Positions 16,736-26,346 are shown, counted from the stretch's first letter. The stretch: 64,000 nt of DNA from Raineya sp964654605 (GCA_964654605.1 CAZZLW010000046.1:62001-126000); one strand, 5' to 3'. The notes: generated by a model not told the origin, from the letters alone. Numbers and translations are program-made.

Positions 16736-18835
16736 ATGAAAAAAATTCTGTATAGCTCTGTATTTCTGATGTTTGCTCATATAGCTTTTTCCCAAAATTG
16801 CTTCAAAGAAGTAGCTATTCTGATTGATACGCTTCGTTTTACACAAACCAAAAATCAAATTCAATTCAAAGGAGAAAAGTTTTTGGCTTTTGAATATTTC
16901 ACTGAAAGCCCTACTTGTGAGGTGCGTCTGTTTCCGCAAAATATGGAAAATATCCAAAAAATAGAACTGGCATATTCGCAAGATTTTCAACTTGTAGATT
17001 CTATTTTTCGCAGTCAGGATTATTTTCGTTTCAAAATAAAATTCAATAATCTCACCCAAACGCAATTTCTCACCTTCAATTTCATTATTTATCAGATTCC
17101 ACTGAAAGAAATTCCTTGCGAATTGCGTCTATTTCCTTATTTCAATACCAAAGTAGCCTTTGCACCCAAAGATGATGAGTTGTACGTAGGCGAAGAGCGT
17201 ATGTTTGAGCTAATTTCCAATAATCCTGAAAATATCCGAACCAATCCTATTCCTACGAGTAGTAAAGATATTGACTATCGTACGGAATACGTAAATAAGC
17301 AACTTCGTTTGTATGTTTTGCCTTCAAAAATTGGAGATGTTGATTTTAGTTTGGATTTAAGTACCTTTATCCCTTACATTGACGAAAAAGGACGAGTAAA
17401 TTATCAGCTTCCCACTATCAAGTATAAGTTTCGCGTAAAAGGTAGCCGTTTGGCTTTTTTGAATACTGATGTAAAAGAAATTACCATAGAAGAGGCTACG
17501 CAAAAAGAAGGGGTAGAAGTTCAATTAGACTACAATCGCTATCTGAATGTGGGGAAAACGTATCGTATAGAAAACCAAGAGAAAGTAGGAGGTATGCTTG
17601 TCGCAGAAATTTTTATTAAAAGCCTGATGAGTAATGGTAAATTCTTGTGCGTTCTGCGACCTTACGGACAGCATCGTATTTCTGAAAGTTATCTTTATAT
17701 CAAAAATGGTGATGAGCCTGTTTGTATTACCAATTTTAATGTTACCCCCAAAACTATCATTAACAATATCATTATTTTTCACGAAGGCAATCGGCGAGAG
17801 AATGTGTTTTACCCCGGCGAAACTGTTGATGTACGCATAGAAGGGCTTGCTTTGCATAAAGCAAGATTTCGTTTTGACGGCTTGAACGTGCTTACTTCCG
17901 ACTCACTTATTCGTACCGAAAATGTGCAAACTTTTCGCTTGCAAGTTCCAATGAATATCAGCAAAAAAGAAATAGAAATTTTTAATCGCAACGAAAAAAT
18001 TGGGCGTACCATTCCTGTAAGCGAGTACCAAAGACCTCATCAGCTCAATTTTGTAAGAATAAACTATGGTGCAGGTAGGCAAGTGCTGAGCGAACTGCCC
18101 CAAACCATTCTTTACCCTTACACTATCAAGGATATTGAAGTTTTCTTTGATTATGATAAAATTGACGAAAACAAACTTTTTGGTAGGCAATTTGTAAGCA
18201 TTGATATAACAATTTTCAATGCACGTGGCGATTTAGTAGATTTGAAACGTATTCCCAATATAATGGTGTGTCCAGGCGAAAATTCGCCAAGATTTGCTTT
18301 TTACAGCGATAAGCAGTGCAACAAAGAACCTATCAGCCTGAATAAAACTTTGGGTAGAAAAACTTTTGATTTGGACGGGTGGAGCAGAATAGAAATTACT
18401 ATTAGCCACGATAAAGACAAATATGGCGGAGAGGGGTTCAGTAAAAAAATTGAAATTATTTTACAAAGAAGACTGCGTTTTGATACAGAGGTAACCTTTC
18501 CTGGGGGCTTGCTTATCAAACGTGCCGACCAAGAAAACTTCAGCCCTTTCGGAGGAATTAGTTTGGCAATTATCCAACAACTTAGTTTTTACAATCCCAA
18601 TAAAATCAATCGCTTCCACCCTTACAAAGTGGGTATTGGCGTACTTGCCAACAATGCCTTTAATTTTAACCCCAATGCAACCAACCGAGATATAGGTGTG
18701 GTGCTTTTGGGAAGTTTGTATCCTACTCGGCGAGATGTAAAACTTTCTTTCCCACTTTTTGCAGGAATGGGTTATTTTTTGAGTGCTAAAGCGTGGTTTT
18801 TCTTGGTGGGTCCGGGTATTTTCGTGAGTTTCTGA
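16736..18835 (+). CDS. Large exported protein of unknown function, probable envelope protein
   Basis: A 699-residue protein with a signal peptide (KKILYSSVFLMFAHIAFSQ). I recognise no family. The body is beta-rich with alternating polar and hydrophobic strands; about residues 95-400 look like Ig-like beta domains (DELYVGEERMFEL, DETVDVRIEGLALHKARF). The last 115 residues (from TFPGGLLIKRADQENFSPFGGISLAI to the aromatic end GPGIFVSF) look like a small barrel-like or membrane-facing segment. It has its own promoter and faces the MFS gene tail to tail. A T9SS-linked or gliding-related role would fit the genome but is not shown by any motif. Confidence 0.75.
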   Translation: MKKILYSSVFLMFAHIAFSQNCFKEVAILIDTLRFTQTKNQIQFKGEKFLAFEYFTESPTCEVRLFPQNMENIQKIELAYSQDFQLVDSIFRSQDYFRFKIKFNNLTQTQFLTFNFIIYQIPLKEIPCELRLFPYFNTKVAFAPKDDELYVGEERMFELISNNPENIRTNPIPTSSKDIDYRTEYVNKQLRLYVLPSKIGDVDFSLDLSTFIPYIDEKGRVNYQLPTIKYKFRVKGSRLAFLNTDVKEITIEEATQKEGVEVQLDYNRYLNVGKTYRIENQEKVGGMLVAEIFIKSLMSNGKFLCVLRPYGQHRISESYLYIKNGDEPVCITNFNVTPKTIINNIIIFHEGNRRENVFYPGETVDVRIEGLALHKARFRFDGLNVLTSDSLIRTENVQTFRLQVPMNISKKEIEIFNRNEKIGRTIPVSEYQRPHQLNFVRINYGAGRQVLSELPQTILYPYTIKDIEVFFDYDKIDENKLFGRQFVSIDITIFNARGDLVDLKRIPNIMVCPGENSPRFAFYSDKQCNKEPISLNKTLGRKTFDLDGWSRIEITISHDKDKYGGEGFSKKIEIILQRRLRFDTEVTFPGGLLIKRADQENFSPFGGISLAIIQQLSFYNPNKINRFHPYKVGIGVLANNAFNFNPNATNRDIGVVLLGSLYPTRRDVKLSFPLFAGMGYFLSAKAWFFLVGPGIFVSF

Positions 18836-18852
18836 TACTTGCTACAAAAGAA

Positions 18853-18888
18853 TGAGAGTTTGCCTCATACACTTGAAGCAAACTCTCA
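18853..18888. terminator. Bidirectional hairpin between convergent genes
   Basis: An 11-bp perfect inverted repeat (TGAGAGTTTGC / GCAAACTCTCA) with a 14-nt loop lies between the stops at 18835 (+) and 18927 (-). No long T run follows, so it is a weak terminator or a 3'-end stabiliser for both messages. Confidence 0.55.
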
Positions 18889-18926
18889 CACAATAAATTT
18901 TGGAGTAAAAAGCAAGATTTTGGCTC

Positions 18927-20069
18927 TTAATTCACACTTATTCCCATATTCAGTAAAATAAGCAGAACTACTGCGGTAGCTAAGGCAGAACCTCCGTAGT
19001 ACAAACCTATGCTGTATCCTGTTTGTCCTGTTTTGGCTCTATTGAGAATATAGGGCAAGGAAGCTACCGAAAGTAAGCTATACACCAAACCCATAAGCAG
19101 AAGCATAATGATAGAAATAGTTTGCCCTTTGATGAACAAAGCGGGCAAAATTACTATAAAAGCCGCTATACAGCCCCAAATCAAACTTTTATATGAGCCT
19201 TTTTTTTCTACAAATTTACTGATAGGGATAGCAAGCAAAGCAGAAAACATTAGCATAGCCGATTGCAGATAGTCGGGGTCGGAGAAAAAGATTTTTTCAG
19301 TTGCACCAAAAAACTTATGCTTTACCCAAATGGCAGGTACGAAAAAGAGCATAAGCATCTTGAAAAGTCCTACGAAGAAGCCTGTTAGGAATAAATCTCT
19401 TTTGCTATCTCCACCCAATTCTTCTTTTGCCATTATTTTTTTGTCTTCTTCTGTGGGAGGGGCGATACTTATGGTTTTAATAGCATACGCCGTAGAAATC
19501 ACAAGCACACCACCTAATATAAAAGTAGGCGTAAGTCCGAGTATGTTGAGGATTTGAATGAGAAAAGGCTCAATGGTATAAATCAGACCGAAAACCATTG
19601 TAAGAATTGCCGCAACTTGTGGAAATTTATGGACAGGGGTAAAATTTTCAACCAGTGAAATAGCAGGACTATGAAAAGTAGCCATTGCCGCCAGCCAAAG
19701 AATAACAAGCACAGGCAAGAGCCATTTCAGAGGGCTTGCAGGATTGGTATTCAGAGCAACGCTTACAGCTACAAAAATTACCGCCGCAAATGCCGCCCCT
19801 GATATAATGATAGGAAATTTTGTTCCTCTTTCACGGAAAGCCTTATCTGCCCATCTTCCTGAAATAGGGTGGAAAATAGCTCCCAAAATACCTTGTGCTA
19901 CCAGCAATAGCCCTGCAAATTCTACAAAATTGAATTTGAGCAGAAGTTGTGGCTGATATTTTTCGTAAGCAAGCCAGCCAATCGTAATTGCCGCTTCCAG
20001 TGCCGCAATACTGATGATAGATTTGGTAAAACTCAATCTTTGGGCTTTAGGTGCAATAGAAGTTGCCAT
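18927..20069 (-). CDS. MFS-type membrane transporter
   Basis: A 380-residue polytopic membrane protein with about 10-12 hydrophobic helices. The loop GRWADKAFRERGTKFP near residue 72 has the shape of MFS motif A (between helices 2 and 3), and an FVEKKGSYKSLIW loop stands at the equivalent place in the second half. The substrate cannot be told. The ATG at 20069 follows dispersed element C and the intergenic region. It is transcribed leftward, away from the OsmC-feoB operon by 240 bp, and is probably its own unit. Confidence 0.75.
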   Translation of the reverse strand: MATSIAPKAQRLSFTKSIISIAALEAAITIGWLAYEKYQPQLLLKFNFVEFAGLLLVAQGILGAIFHPISGRWADKAFRERGTKFPIIISGAAFAAVIFVAVSVALNTNPASPLKWLLPVLVILWLAAMATFHSPAISLVENFTPVHKFPQVAAILTMVFGLIYTIEPFLIQILNILGLTPTFILGGVLVISTAYAIKTISIAPPTEEDKKIMAKEELGGDSKRDLFLTGFFVGLFKMLMLFFVPAIWVKHKFFGATEKIFFSDPDYLQSAMLMFSALLAIPISKFVEKKGSYKSLIWGCIAAFIVILPALFIKGQTISIIMLLLMGLVYSLLSVASLPYILNRAKTGQTGYSIGLYYGGSALATAVVLLILLNMGISVN

Positions 20070-20159
20070 ACATTTTTAGTTTAAGTTCTTTTTGAAAAAA
20101 TCGTTTGTAAGACTTACGAAGCGACTGCCCAAGTGGTTTTCTAAAAAATCAAAAAATTT

Positions 20160-20303
20160 GTAATTATTTACGTTCAAGAAGTTCAATGTTTGATGTTCAA
20201 GCCTTTAAGGGCTTTATATTTTATTTTTTCTCTCCGACATCTATTCTGTTTCCTGCCTCTTGTTTCTTGTTTCCTTACTGCAAACTATACCTAAACAATT
20301 ACA
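20160..20303. repeat. Dispersed ~145-bp intergenic element, copy C
   Basis: It begins TAATTATTTACGTTCAAGAA and contains the hairpin AAGCC-TTTAAG-GGCTT followed by a T-rich tail. It continues with the blocks CTGTTTCCTGCCTCTTG and TTTCCTTACTGCAAAC and ends CTATACCTAAACAATTACAA. It lies between the start of the MFS gene and the end of the OsmC gene. Confidence 0.9.
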
Positions 20304-20309
20304 AAGTTT

Positions 20310-20723
20310 TTATGCGTAATGGAAAAATACTTCCTGCTTTATTTCTGGGGCTAAACTCAAGGCTACGGGGCAGGTACGAGCCGCATTTTCAAGTTTTTGT
20401 TTGTATGTGCTTTCCAAAGGCAAACTACTTGGAAAATAAAAATGTACGTGAATTTCTGCAATTCTGCGAGGGTTAGATGCCATTACTTTGGTTGTTTTCC
20501 AAGTAACTCCTTGCAAATTTACTTTATCCCTTTCGGCTACGATGCCCATAATGGTCATCATACAACTCCCCAAAGCGGCACAAACCAAATCGGTAGGCGA
20601 AAAAGCCTCTCCTTTGCCGTTGTTATCAGTGGGGGCATCAGTAATGATTTTGTTTTGGGAAGCAAAATGTGTGGCTTCGGTGCGTAATTCTCCTAAATAA
20701 AGACTTTCAATTTGGTGGCTCAT
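20310..20723 (-). CDS. OsmC family peroxiredoxin-like protein
   Basis: A 137-residue OsmC/Ohr-fold protein. Both redox cysteines are present: the first in AALGSCMMTIM (about residue 53) and the second in AARTCPVALSL (about 116). These reduce organic hydroperoxides using a lipoyl or thiol donor. The true start is the ATG at 20721-20723, whose bases overlap the feoB stop codon (ATGA), so translation is coupled to feoB; a longer frame to 20846 lies inside feoB. Placing peroxide detoxification with ferrous iron uptake would limit Fenton damage, an inference from context. Confidence 0.9.
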   Translation of the reverse strand: MSHQIESLYLGELRTEATHFASQNKIITDAPTDNNGKGEAFSPTDLVCAALGSCMMTIMGIVAERDKVNLQGVTWKTTKVMASNPRRIAEIHVHFYFPSSLPLESTYKQKLENAARTCPVALSLAPEIKQEVFFHYA

Positions 20724-22822
20724 TTGAGTATCGTGTAAGTTATCCAAGAGGCAAGATAAGCTAAAAGATTGAAAAAAACAAGTTGCCCCAAAGGATACTT
20801 CCAAGAGCGTGTTTCTTTCCATACTACGGCAAAGGTACTCATACATTGCATTGCAAAAGCATAAAAGACCATCAACGAAAAGCCCACCGCCACCGAGTAG
20901 GTTGGTTTTCCTGTTTGAGGGTTTATTTCAGAAGCCATTTTTTGCCTTACGCTTTGCTCGTTTCCTTCCTCACCCAATCCATAAATTACGGACATTGTGG
21001 CTACAAAAACCTCACGAGCGGCAAAAGAAGTAATAAGTGAAATGCCTATTTTCCAGTCAAAACCCAAAGGTTGAATGATAGGTTCAAGAGCTTTTCCTAA
21101 ATTACCTGCAAAAGAGGCTTCTAATTTTGCAGAGCTAATCAGAGGGGCAAGTTCTTCTTCCGAAAGTGTAGGATAGCTTTTTTTGATAGAACTTTCCGCT
21201 TTTTCCAAGCTATCTCCCCAGCCATAAGAAGCCAAAGCCCACAGAATTACTGAAATCACTACAATCACTTTTCCTGCATCAAATACGAAGGTTTTTACTT
21301 TTTCGTAAATAGTAATAAGAACATTCTTCCAACGAGGCATCTTGTAGGTAGGCATTTCCACAATAAAATAATCATTGCCCCAAAAAGGTAAAAAGCGGCT
21401 TAAAACCTTTGCGGCAAGCATAGCCATAAGTAAGCCTAAAAGATACATCGCCAGCAGAGCAAGAGCCTGATAATGCAAAAAGCCCCATAGCATTTTATCG
21501 GGTATCACGAGGGCAATCATTACGGTATAAATGGGCAAACGAGCCGAACAGCTAATCAGAGGTACAACCAAAGTAGTAATCAGTCTTTCTTTGGGATTAT
21601 CAATATTTCGGGTAGCCATAATGGCAGGAATAGCACAAGCCGCTCCTGAAATCAGGGGGACTACACTTTTGCCATTTAAGCCAAATTTTCGCATAATTTT
21701 GTCCATCATTATCATTACGCGTGTCATATAGCCTGTTTCTTCCAAAATTGCAATAAAACCAAAGAGTAAAGCTATCTGCGGCACAAAAGTAACTACGGAG
21801 CCAATCCCTGCCAAAACGCCCTCTGTCCAAAGATTTGTAAGAAAATGATTGGGTAAATTTTCTCGGAAAAATGCTTGTACTGAGGCTGTACCCTCTTCAA
21901 TCCATTCCATAGGAATTTCCGCCCACCGAAAAATTGCTGTGAAAATCAGCAGTAGTACCATTAAAAAAGAACCATATCCCCAAAGTGGGTGAAGCAGTAT
22001 TTTATCAATTTTCCGAGTAATGCTCTGCGGATTGTAGGCTTTTTCGTGTTTTTGAGTGGTTTCTGCAACAATTTTTTCTATTGCTCTAAAACGCTCCAAA
22101 GTTTCATCAGTTTGTAGGTGAAGGGCTTGGAAATTGTTTTTAAGCTCTAATTTTTGGAAAAATTGCTTGTCGCTTTCTGAAAGAAAAGATAGTTTTTCGT
22201 AATGGTGAAAATATAAATTTGCCCAATAGGTATTGGGTAAATGATATTTTTGGACAATTTCTTGTAAAATACCTTGCAAAGGGGCATAAGTTTGCAGAAT
22301 ACTATGAGGGGCATTTGATTGACTTTTTTCTAAATCAAGGATTTTTTCTTTGAGCTTTTCAACACCTTCGCCACTTCTGGAATTGGTACAAACCACAGGG
22401 CTTTGTAGGCGTTCTGCAAGTTTTTGCGTATCAATTTCCCAACCACTTTTTTGGGCTATATCAATCATATTCAGCACTAGAATAGTCGGAAAACCTAAAC
22501 TTTGTACTTCTGAAAAAAGAAGCAAGTTTCTTTGCAGATTGGAAGCATCAATCACAACCAAAATAGCATCAGGCTTTTCGGGGTTTTGAGGATTGAGCAA
22601 AAAATCCAGCACTACTTGCTCATCAGCCGACTTGGGATAGAGGCTATACGTACCGGGCAAATCGGTGATGTATGCTTTACTTTGGTTAGGAAGCGAGAAA
22701 GTACCTGTTTTTTTCTCTACGGTTACGCCTGTAAAATTAGCTACTTTTTGGTTCAAACCTGTGAGCTGGTTGAATAGCGAGCTTTTCCCTGCATTAGGAT
22801 TTCCGATAAGAGCGAGTTTCAC
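20720..22822 (-). CDS. feoB: Ferrous iron transport protein B
   Basis: A 700-residue inner-membrane Fe(II) transporter. The N-terminal GTPase domain has G1 GNPNAGKSSLFNQLTG (about 7-22), the G2 region FTGVTVEKK, G3 DLPGTYSL and G4 NMID. Then follow a helical GDI-like segment and the C-terminal membrane region with two inverted gate repeats, including the Cys-containing motifs GAACAIPAIMATR and SCSARLPIY. It lies 12 bp after feoA and overlaps the OsmC start by 4 bp, so the three form one operon. Confidence 0.97.
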   Translation of the reverse strand: MKLALIGNPNAGKSSLFNQLTGLNQKVANFTGVTVEKKTGTFSLPNQSKAYITDLPGTYSLYPKSADEQVVLDFLLNPQNPEKPDAILVVIDASNLQRNLLLFSEVQSLGFPTILVLNMIDIAQKSGWEIDTQKLAERLQSPVVCTNSRSGEGVEKLKEKILDLEKSQSNAPHSILQTYAPLQGILQEIVQKYHLPNTYWANLYFHHYEKLSFLSESDKQFFQKLELKNNFQALHLQTDETLERFRAIEKIVAETTQKHEKAYNPQSITRKIDKILLHPLWGYGSFLMVLLLIFTAIFRWAEIPMEWIEEGTASVQAFFRENLPNHFLTNLWTEGVLAGIGSVVTFVPQIALLFGFIAILEETGYMTRVMIMMDKIMRKFGLNGKSVVPLISGAACAIPAIMATRNIDNPKERLITTLVVPLISCSARLPIYTVMIALVIPDKMLWGFLHYQALALLAMYLLGLLMAMLAAKVLSRFLPFWGNDYFIVEMPTYKMPRWKNVLITIYEKVKTFVFDAGKVIVVISVILWALASYGWGDSLEKAESSIKKSYPTLSEEELAPLISSAKLEASFAGNLGKALEPIIQPLGFDWKIGISLITSFAAREVFVATMSVIYGLGEEGNEQSVRQKMASEINPQTGKPTYSVAVGFSLMVFYAFAMQCMSTFAVVWKETRSWKYPLGQLVFFNLLAYLASWITYTILK

Positions 22823-22834
22823 GTGAGTAATATT

Positions 22835-23059
22835 TTATTCAATAATCTGAACTACAATATTTTGAGCTTCACTTTTACGCAAAGCAATAAGCGTTTCTTG
22901 TACGGCAATATAAATAGGGTCGCCAAGAGGAGCTTTACCCAATACCTCAATAGTGGTATTAGGGAGTAAGCCCATTTCCAAAAGTTTGAGGAAAATGCCT
23001 CTTTGCTGAAATTCAAGGATTTTTACTTTTTCGCCAGTAGGTACTTGATGAAGTTGCAT
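22835..23059 (-). CDS. feoA: Ferrous iron transport protein A
   Basis: A 74-residue SH3-like FeoA protein that binds or regulates FeoB at the cytoplasmic side of the membrane. The sequence has the usual shape: GEKVKILEF, then LLEMGLLPNTTIEVLGKAPLGDPI, then an IALRKSEA strand. It precedes feoB by 12 bp. It starts 54 bp after the PHP phosphatase gene, so it may have its own promoter or be read through from the polysaccharide genes. Confidence 0.93.
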   Translation of the reverse strand: MQLHQVPTGEKVKILEFQQRGIFLKLLEMGLLPNTTIEVLGKAPLGDPIYIAVQETLIALRKSEAQNIVVQIIE

Positions 23060-23113
23060 TTAATTAAATTAAATCTAAACAAGTTCGCAAAAATAAGAAA
23101 AAACTTTGCAAAC

Positions 23114-23857
23114 TCAAAGAGTGCTATTGAGCCAAGGGTAATTTTGAATTTTCTTGAAAAAAGAACTCTGCACAAGGTTTTGCAAGGTTTTTGCGTGGCG
23201 AATGTGGTGGCAGTCGCTTGCCAGAAAATGCGGCAGGCGAGCTTCTACGATTTTTTCAGCGGTTTTTTGTGCCTCTAACGAATAATATCCGACCAGCGAG
23301 AGAATATTTATCTGTAACAGAACACCCAAATTTAGCATCTTCTCTAAAAAGCTAAAATTATTCTGTACATACACGTATCTTTCGGGGTGTGCAAGAATAG
23401 GCTGATATCCATTGGCTTTCATCAAAAAAATAGCTTCTTCCCAAAAAGCGGGTATATTCAAAAAACCTGTTTCAAAAAGCAGATAGTTTTTTTCGCCAAA
23501 GGAGAGCAATTTTTCGTGTTTTTGGAGCAATTGTAAAAAATGTTCATCTACGTAATATTCTGCGGCGGCTTCAATAGGAATATGGATTTGATTTTCTTGT
23601 AAGAAAAGACGCAGTTTTTCTAATTTGTTGTGGATAATTTCGGGGGTGTTTTTGTAAAAATCCCACAAAATATGAGGAGTAGTGATGATTTTTTGAAAAC
23701 CATAACTCCGAAATTGTTCAATGATTTCAAGGGCTTGAGCTTCGGTTTGCACGCCGTCATCAATACCCGCAAGTAAATGAGAGTGCAAATCAACTTTGAG
23801 AAAATCAAAGATGGCAGTATTAGGAGTATCTTTTTTGCGAGAGAAAAGTTTTAACAT
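23114..23857 (-). CDS. CpsB/CapC-type PHP-family tyrosine phosphatase
   Basis: A 247-residue metal-dependent protein tyrosine phosphatase of the PHP superfamily. Motifs: DLHSHLLAGIDDG (about 23-35, two His ligands), TTPH near 60, ILAHPERY near 153 and ASDCHH near 214. These are the metal ligands of the CpsB/YwqE family. It should dephosphorylate the Tyr-rich tail of the kinase encoded immediately upstream. The start ATG shares one base with the kinase stop (TAATG), so the two are translationally coupled. Confidence 0.92.
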   Translation of the reverse strand: MLKLFSRKKDTPNTAIFDFLKVDLHSHLLAGIDDGVQTEAQALEIIEQFRSYGFQKIITTPHILWDFYKNTPEIIHNKLEKLRLFLQENQIHIPIEAAAEYYVDEHFLQLLQKHEKLLSFGEKNYLLFETGFLNIPAFWEEAIFLMKANGYQPILAHPERYVYVQNNFSFLEKMLNLGVLLQINILSLVGYYSLEAQKTAEKIVEARLPHFLASDCHHIRHAKTLQNLVQSSFFKKIQNYPWLNSTL

Positions 23858-26289
23858 TATTTTTTCCAGGATAAAAGTTGCATTTTTAGCTTGTTAAACC
23901 AACTTGTAGTTTTTGGTGTGTTCTTTTCCTCATAATATCCATACCCGTATCCGTATCCGTATCCATATTTACCTTGCTCTTCAACAGCATTAAGAATAAG
24001 ACCAACAGAACGAATTTGGTGTAAAGAAGTAATTTTTTGAATATTTTTGGCAAAACCTCTACGAGAGTAATTAGCCCGAAGCACAAAAAAGCGAACATCA
24101 ACCTGCGACATAATGAGCATTGCATCTGTTACCAAACCTACGGGAGGGGTATCTATCAGCACTACATCATAGAGCTCTTTGAGTGTTTTGATAAGTTCTT
24201 TGAACTCATTTCTCAAAATAAGTTCCGAAGGATTGGGAGGAACGGGACCTGCTGAAATGTAAGATAGATTTTCAATTTCTGTAGTTCGCAAACACTCTTC
24301 CAAAGAGTGCCTGCCAATGAGAATGGTGCTGATACCCTTTTCATTAGAGCCGTTTAGCCCTAAATGTACTTTGGGCTTTCGCATATCCAAATCTATAATT
24401 ACTACTCGCAAACCCGACATCGCAATAATACCCCCTAAATTGATAGTTACAAAGGTTTTTCCTTCCCCGCTGATAGTAGAAGTTACAGAAACTACCTTCT
24501 GACCCGCTTCTTTTTCAGAACGAGGGAACATAAAATCCAAATTGGTTCGAATATTTCTAAACGACTCGCTGATAACGGATTTGGGGTTTTGATGAACAAT
24601 TAGTTTGGAGTGTTCCATTTTGAATCTTCTGTACTTGGGAATAGCTCCTACCACAGGCATAGAAACCAACTTTTCTAGCTCTTGTTGTGAGCCGATAGTA
24701 TCTTTGAGCAGATATTTTCCTACAATAAGAAGCAAGCTCAATAATACCCCGATACCTCCTGCTACACCATAAATAAGCGTTTTTTTAGGTGAAATAGGTA
24801 TGGAGGGCATAGAGGCAGGTGAAATGATTTCAAAATTTGGCACAGTTCCTGCTTCTGCCAAACCAATCTGTATTTTTTGCTGAATAAGATTGTTGTAATA
24901 GCTTTGTACGGTTTCGTATTTCTTTTTGAGCTTATTAAATTCTGTAATTTTAGAAGGAAGTCCCAAAAAATTGGCTTCAATTTCAGCGAGTTTTTGTGTG
25001 ATTTCAGCAAGTTCTTTCAAGATTTTTTTCTTGTAGCGGTCTATGCTTTCTGAAATATTTTTTTGCAAATTGTTAATTTTAATATCCAAAGTTTGGTAAG
25101 AATACGAAGCCGAAGTTTCTGAAAGCTCTTGCTGTTGGCGAATCTGACGCAAGCGGTTAAGTTCAGAAATTTGTTGTAAAATTGCCCCATCTACATCGGG
25201 CATTAGGGGAATATTTTTAGAATCTACAAAACGCTGATTGACAAATATTTCAAGTTCAATGATAGTTTGCAGTTTCGCATTGATTTTGTAGCGTTCTTCG
25301 GTAAGTTGTTGAATTTTATTAACCAGTTCGCTGATTTTTCCTTCAATATTATTGGTTTTGTTTTGAATAATGAATCGTTCCATTTCGGCTTCATAGGCAT
25401 TGAGTTCTTTCTCAGTTTTTTCTATTTGGGCGTCCAGATACTCTTTCTTTTGCCTATTTGCTCTATTTTTAATTTCTACACTTTTTACACGATACACTTC
25501 GCTGATAGTTCTAAGCACATCGCGGGCTTTATTGGCATTGTAGTCTTTGAACGTAATAGAGATAATTTTAGCTTGGGGGTTGAGAATAAAGGCTTCCAAG
25601 TTATTAGCCAAATAATTCATTGATTTCCCCTTGCTGTTTAGTACAAAATAAATGCTTTCGTTGTAATTGGCAAGATTTTGCTTCAGCGAGATAAGTAGTT
25701 CTATGTCTTTATTTTTGAGCCATTCGCCAAATCTTCCTTGATATTCGGCAATGGTATTTTTGTTGTTTTTTACTTCAATTTTGTAGGTTTGAGCATTTTC
25801 ACTTTCAATGTAAAACTTTTGGTTGTAAAGATTTTCGTTGAGAACCAAGGCTTGCACTTCAATAGGTGAAAAGCCGTGCATTTCATTATCCAAAATTCTG
25901 CCTTCGGCGTAGTATTCTACCGAAAGATTGATATTGTTCAATACTTCCTCGTAAATAAGCGGTGAGCGAATTACCTCCAATTCACCTGCGATGTTATCAA
26001 TAGGATTTTCCTGATTTAAGCCAATGCGTAAATCCAGCCCTGCCGATTCGTCTTTGAATTCCATTTTAAGATTGGCAGTGCTTTGAAAAATAGGCTTGGT
26101 ATAGCGTAAATACAGATAAGCTACCGAAACAGAAAGAAAAGGGAAAATTATGAGCCAATACCAATTTTTACGAAGTATGTAAAGAATTTTGGCAAAATCT
26201 ATGGCTTCCAAAGGACTTTCGCCGCTATCCGCATTATCAGGTTGCAAAAGCCTTCTGAAACGTTCTTCTTCGGTAAGGTATTGAGCCAT
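23857..26289 (-). CDS. Wzc-like polysaccharide co-polymerase and tyrosine autokinase
   Basis: An 810-residue inner-membrane BY-kinase that controls chain length and export of surface polysaccharide. Layout: Wzz domain with a first transmembrane helix near 44-62, a long periplasmic coiled coil (about 270-480), a second helix near 505-525 (YGVAGGIGVLLSLLLIVG), then the cytoplasmic kinase with Walker A STISGEGKT (about 605), A' VVIIDLDMRKP and B VVLIDTPPVG (about 713). A Tyr-rich tail of Gly-Tyr pairs starts near 772, the usual autophosphorylation site. The PHP phosphatase follows with overlap. An 810-residue single chain is normal for Bacteroidota. No glycosyltransferase cluster is next to it; the polymerase and flippase must lie elsewhere. 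Confidence 0.92.
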   Translation of the reverse strand: MAQYLTEEERFRRLLQPDNADSGESPLEAIDFAKILYILRKNWYWLIIFPFLSVSVAYLYLRYTKPIFQSTANLKMEFKDESAGLDLRIGLNQENPIDNIAGELEVIRSPLIYEEVLNNINLSVEYYAEGRILDNEMHGFSPIEVQALVLNENLYNQKFYIESENAQTYKIEVKNNKNTIAEYQGRFGEWLKNKDIELLISLKQNLANYNESIYFVLNSKGKSMNYLANNLEAFILNPQAKIISITFKDYNANKARDVLRTISEVYRVKSVEIKNRANRQKKEYLDAQIEKTEKELNAYEAEMERFIIQNKTNNIEGKISELVNKIQQLTEERYKINAKLQTIIELEIFVNQRFVDSKNIPLMPDVDGAILQQISELNRLRQIRQQQELSETSASYSYQTLDIKINNLQKNISESIDRYKKKILKELAEITQKLAEIEANFLGLPSKITEFNKLKKKYETVQSYYNNLIQQKIQIGLAEAGTVPNFEIISPASMPSIPISPKKTLIYGVAGGIGVLLSLLLIVGKYLLKDTIGSQQELEKLVSMPVVGAIPKYRRFKMEHSKLIVHQNPKSVISESFRNIRTNLDFMFPRSEKEAGQKVVSVTSTISGEGKTFVTINLGGIIAMSGLRVVIIDLDMRKPKVHLGLNGSNEKGISTILIGRHSLEECLRTTEIENLSYISAGPVPPNPSELILRNEFKELIKTLKELYDVVLIDTPPVGLVTDAMLIMSQVDVRFFVLRANYSRRGFAKNIQKITSLHQIRSVGLILNAVEEQGKYGYGYGYGYGYYEEKNTPKTTSWFNKLKMQLLSWKK

Positions 26290-26315
26290 AATTGATTATT
26301 CAAACAAATCGCTAA

Positions 26316-26346
26316 CACAATTTTCGTAAATATACGAAAAATTGTG
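26316..26346. promoter_or_regulatory. 13/14-bp inverted repeat upstream of the tyrosine-kinase gene
   Basis: CACAATTTTCGTA at 26316-26328 pairs with TACGAAAAATTGTG at 26333-26346 across a 4-nt loop, with a single extra A in the right arm. It sits 27 bp before the kinase start codon and 50 bp past the porU stop. No U tract follows on the minus strand, so an operator or mRNA leader hairpin is more likely than a terminator. Confidence 0.55.

Noticed and set aside
20724..20846. A longer start for the OsmC protein
   Set aside because: The added residues lie within the feoB coding region and have no similarity to the OsmC fold; the start overlapping the feoB stop is used.
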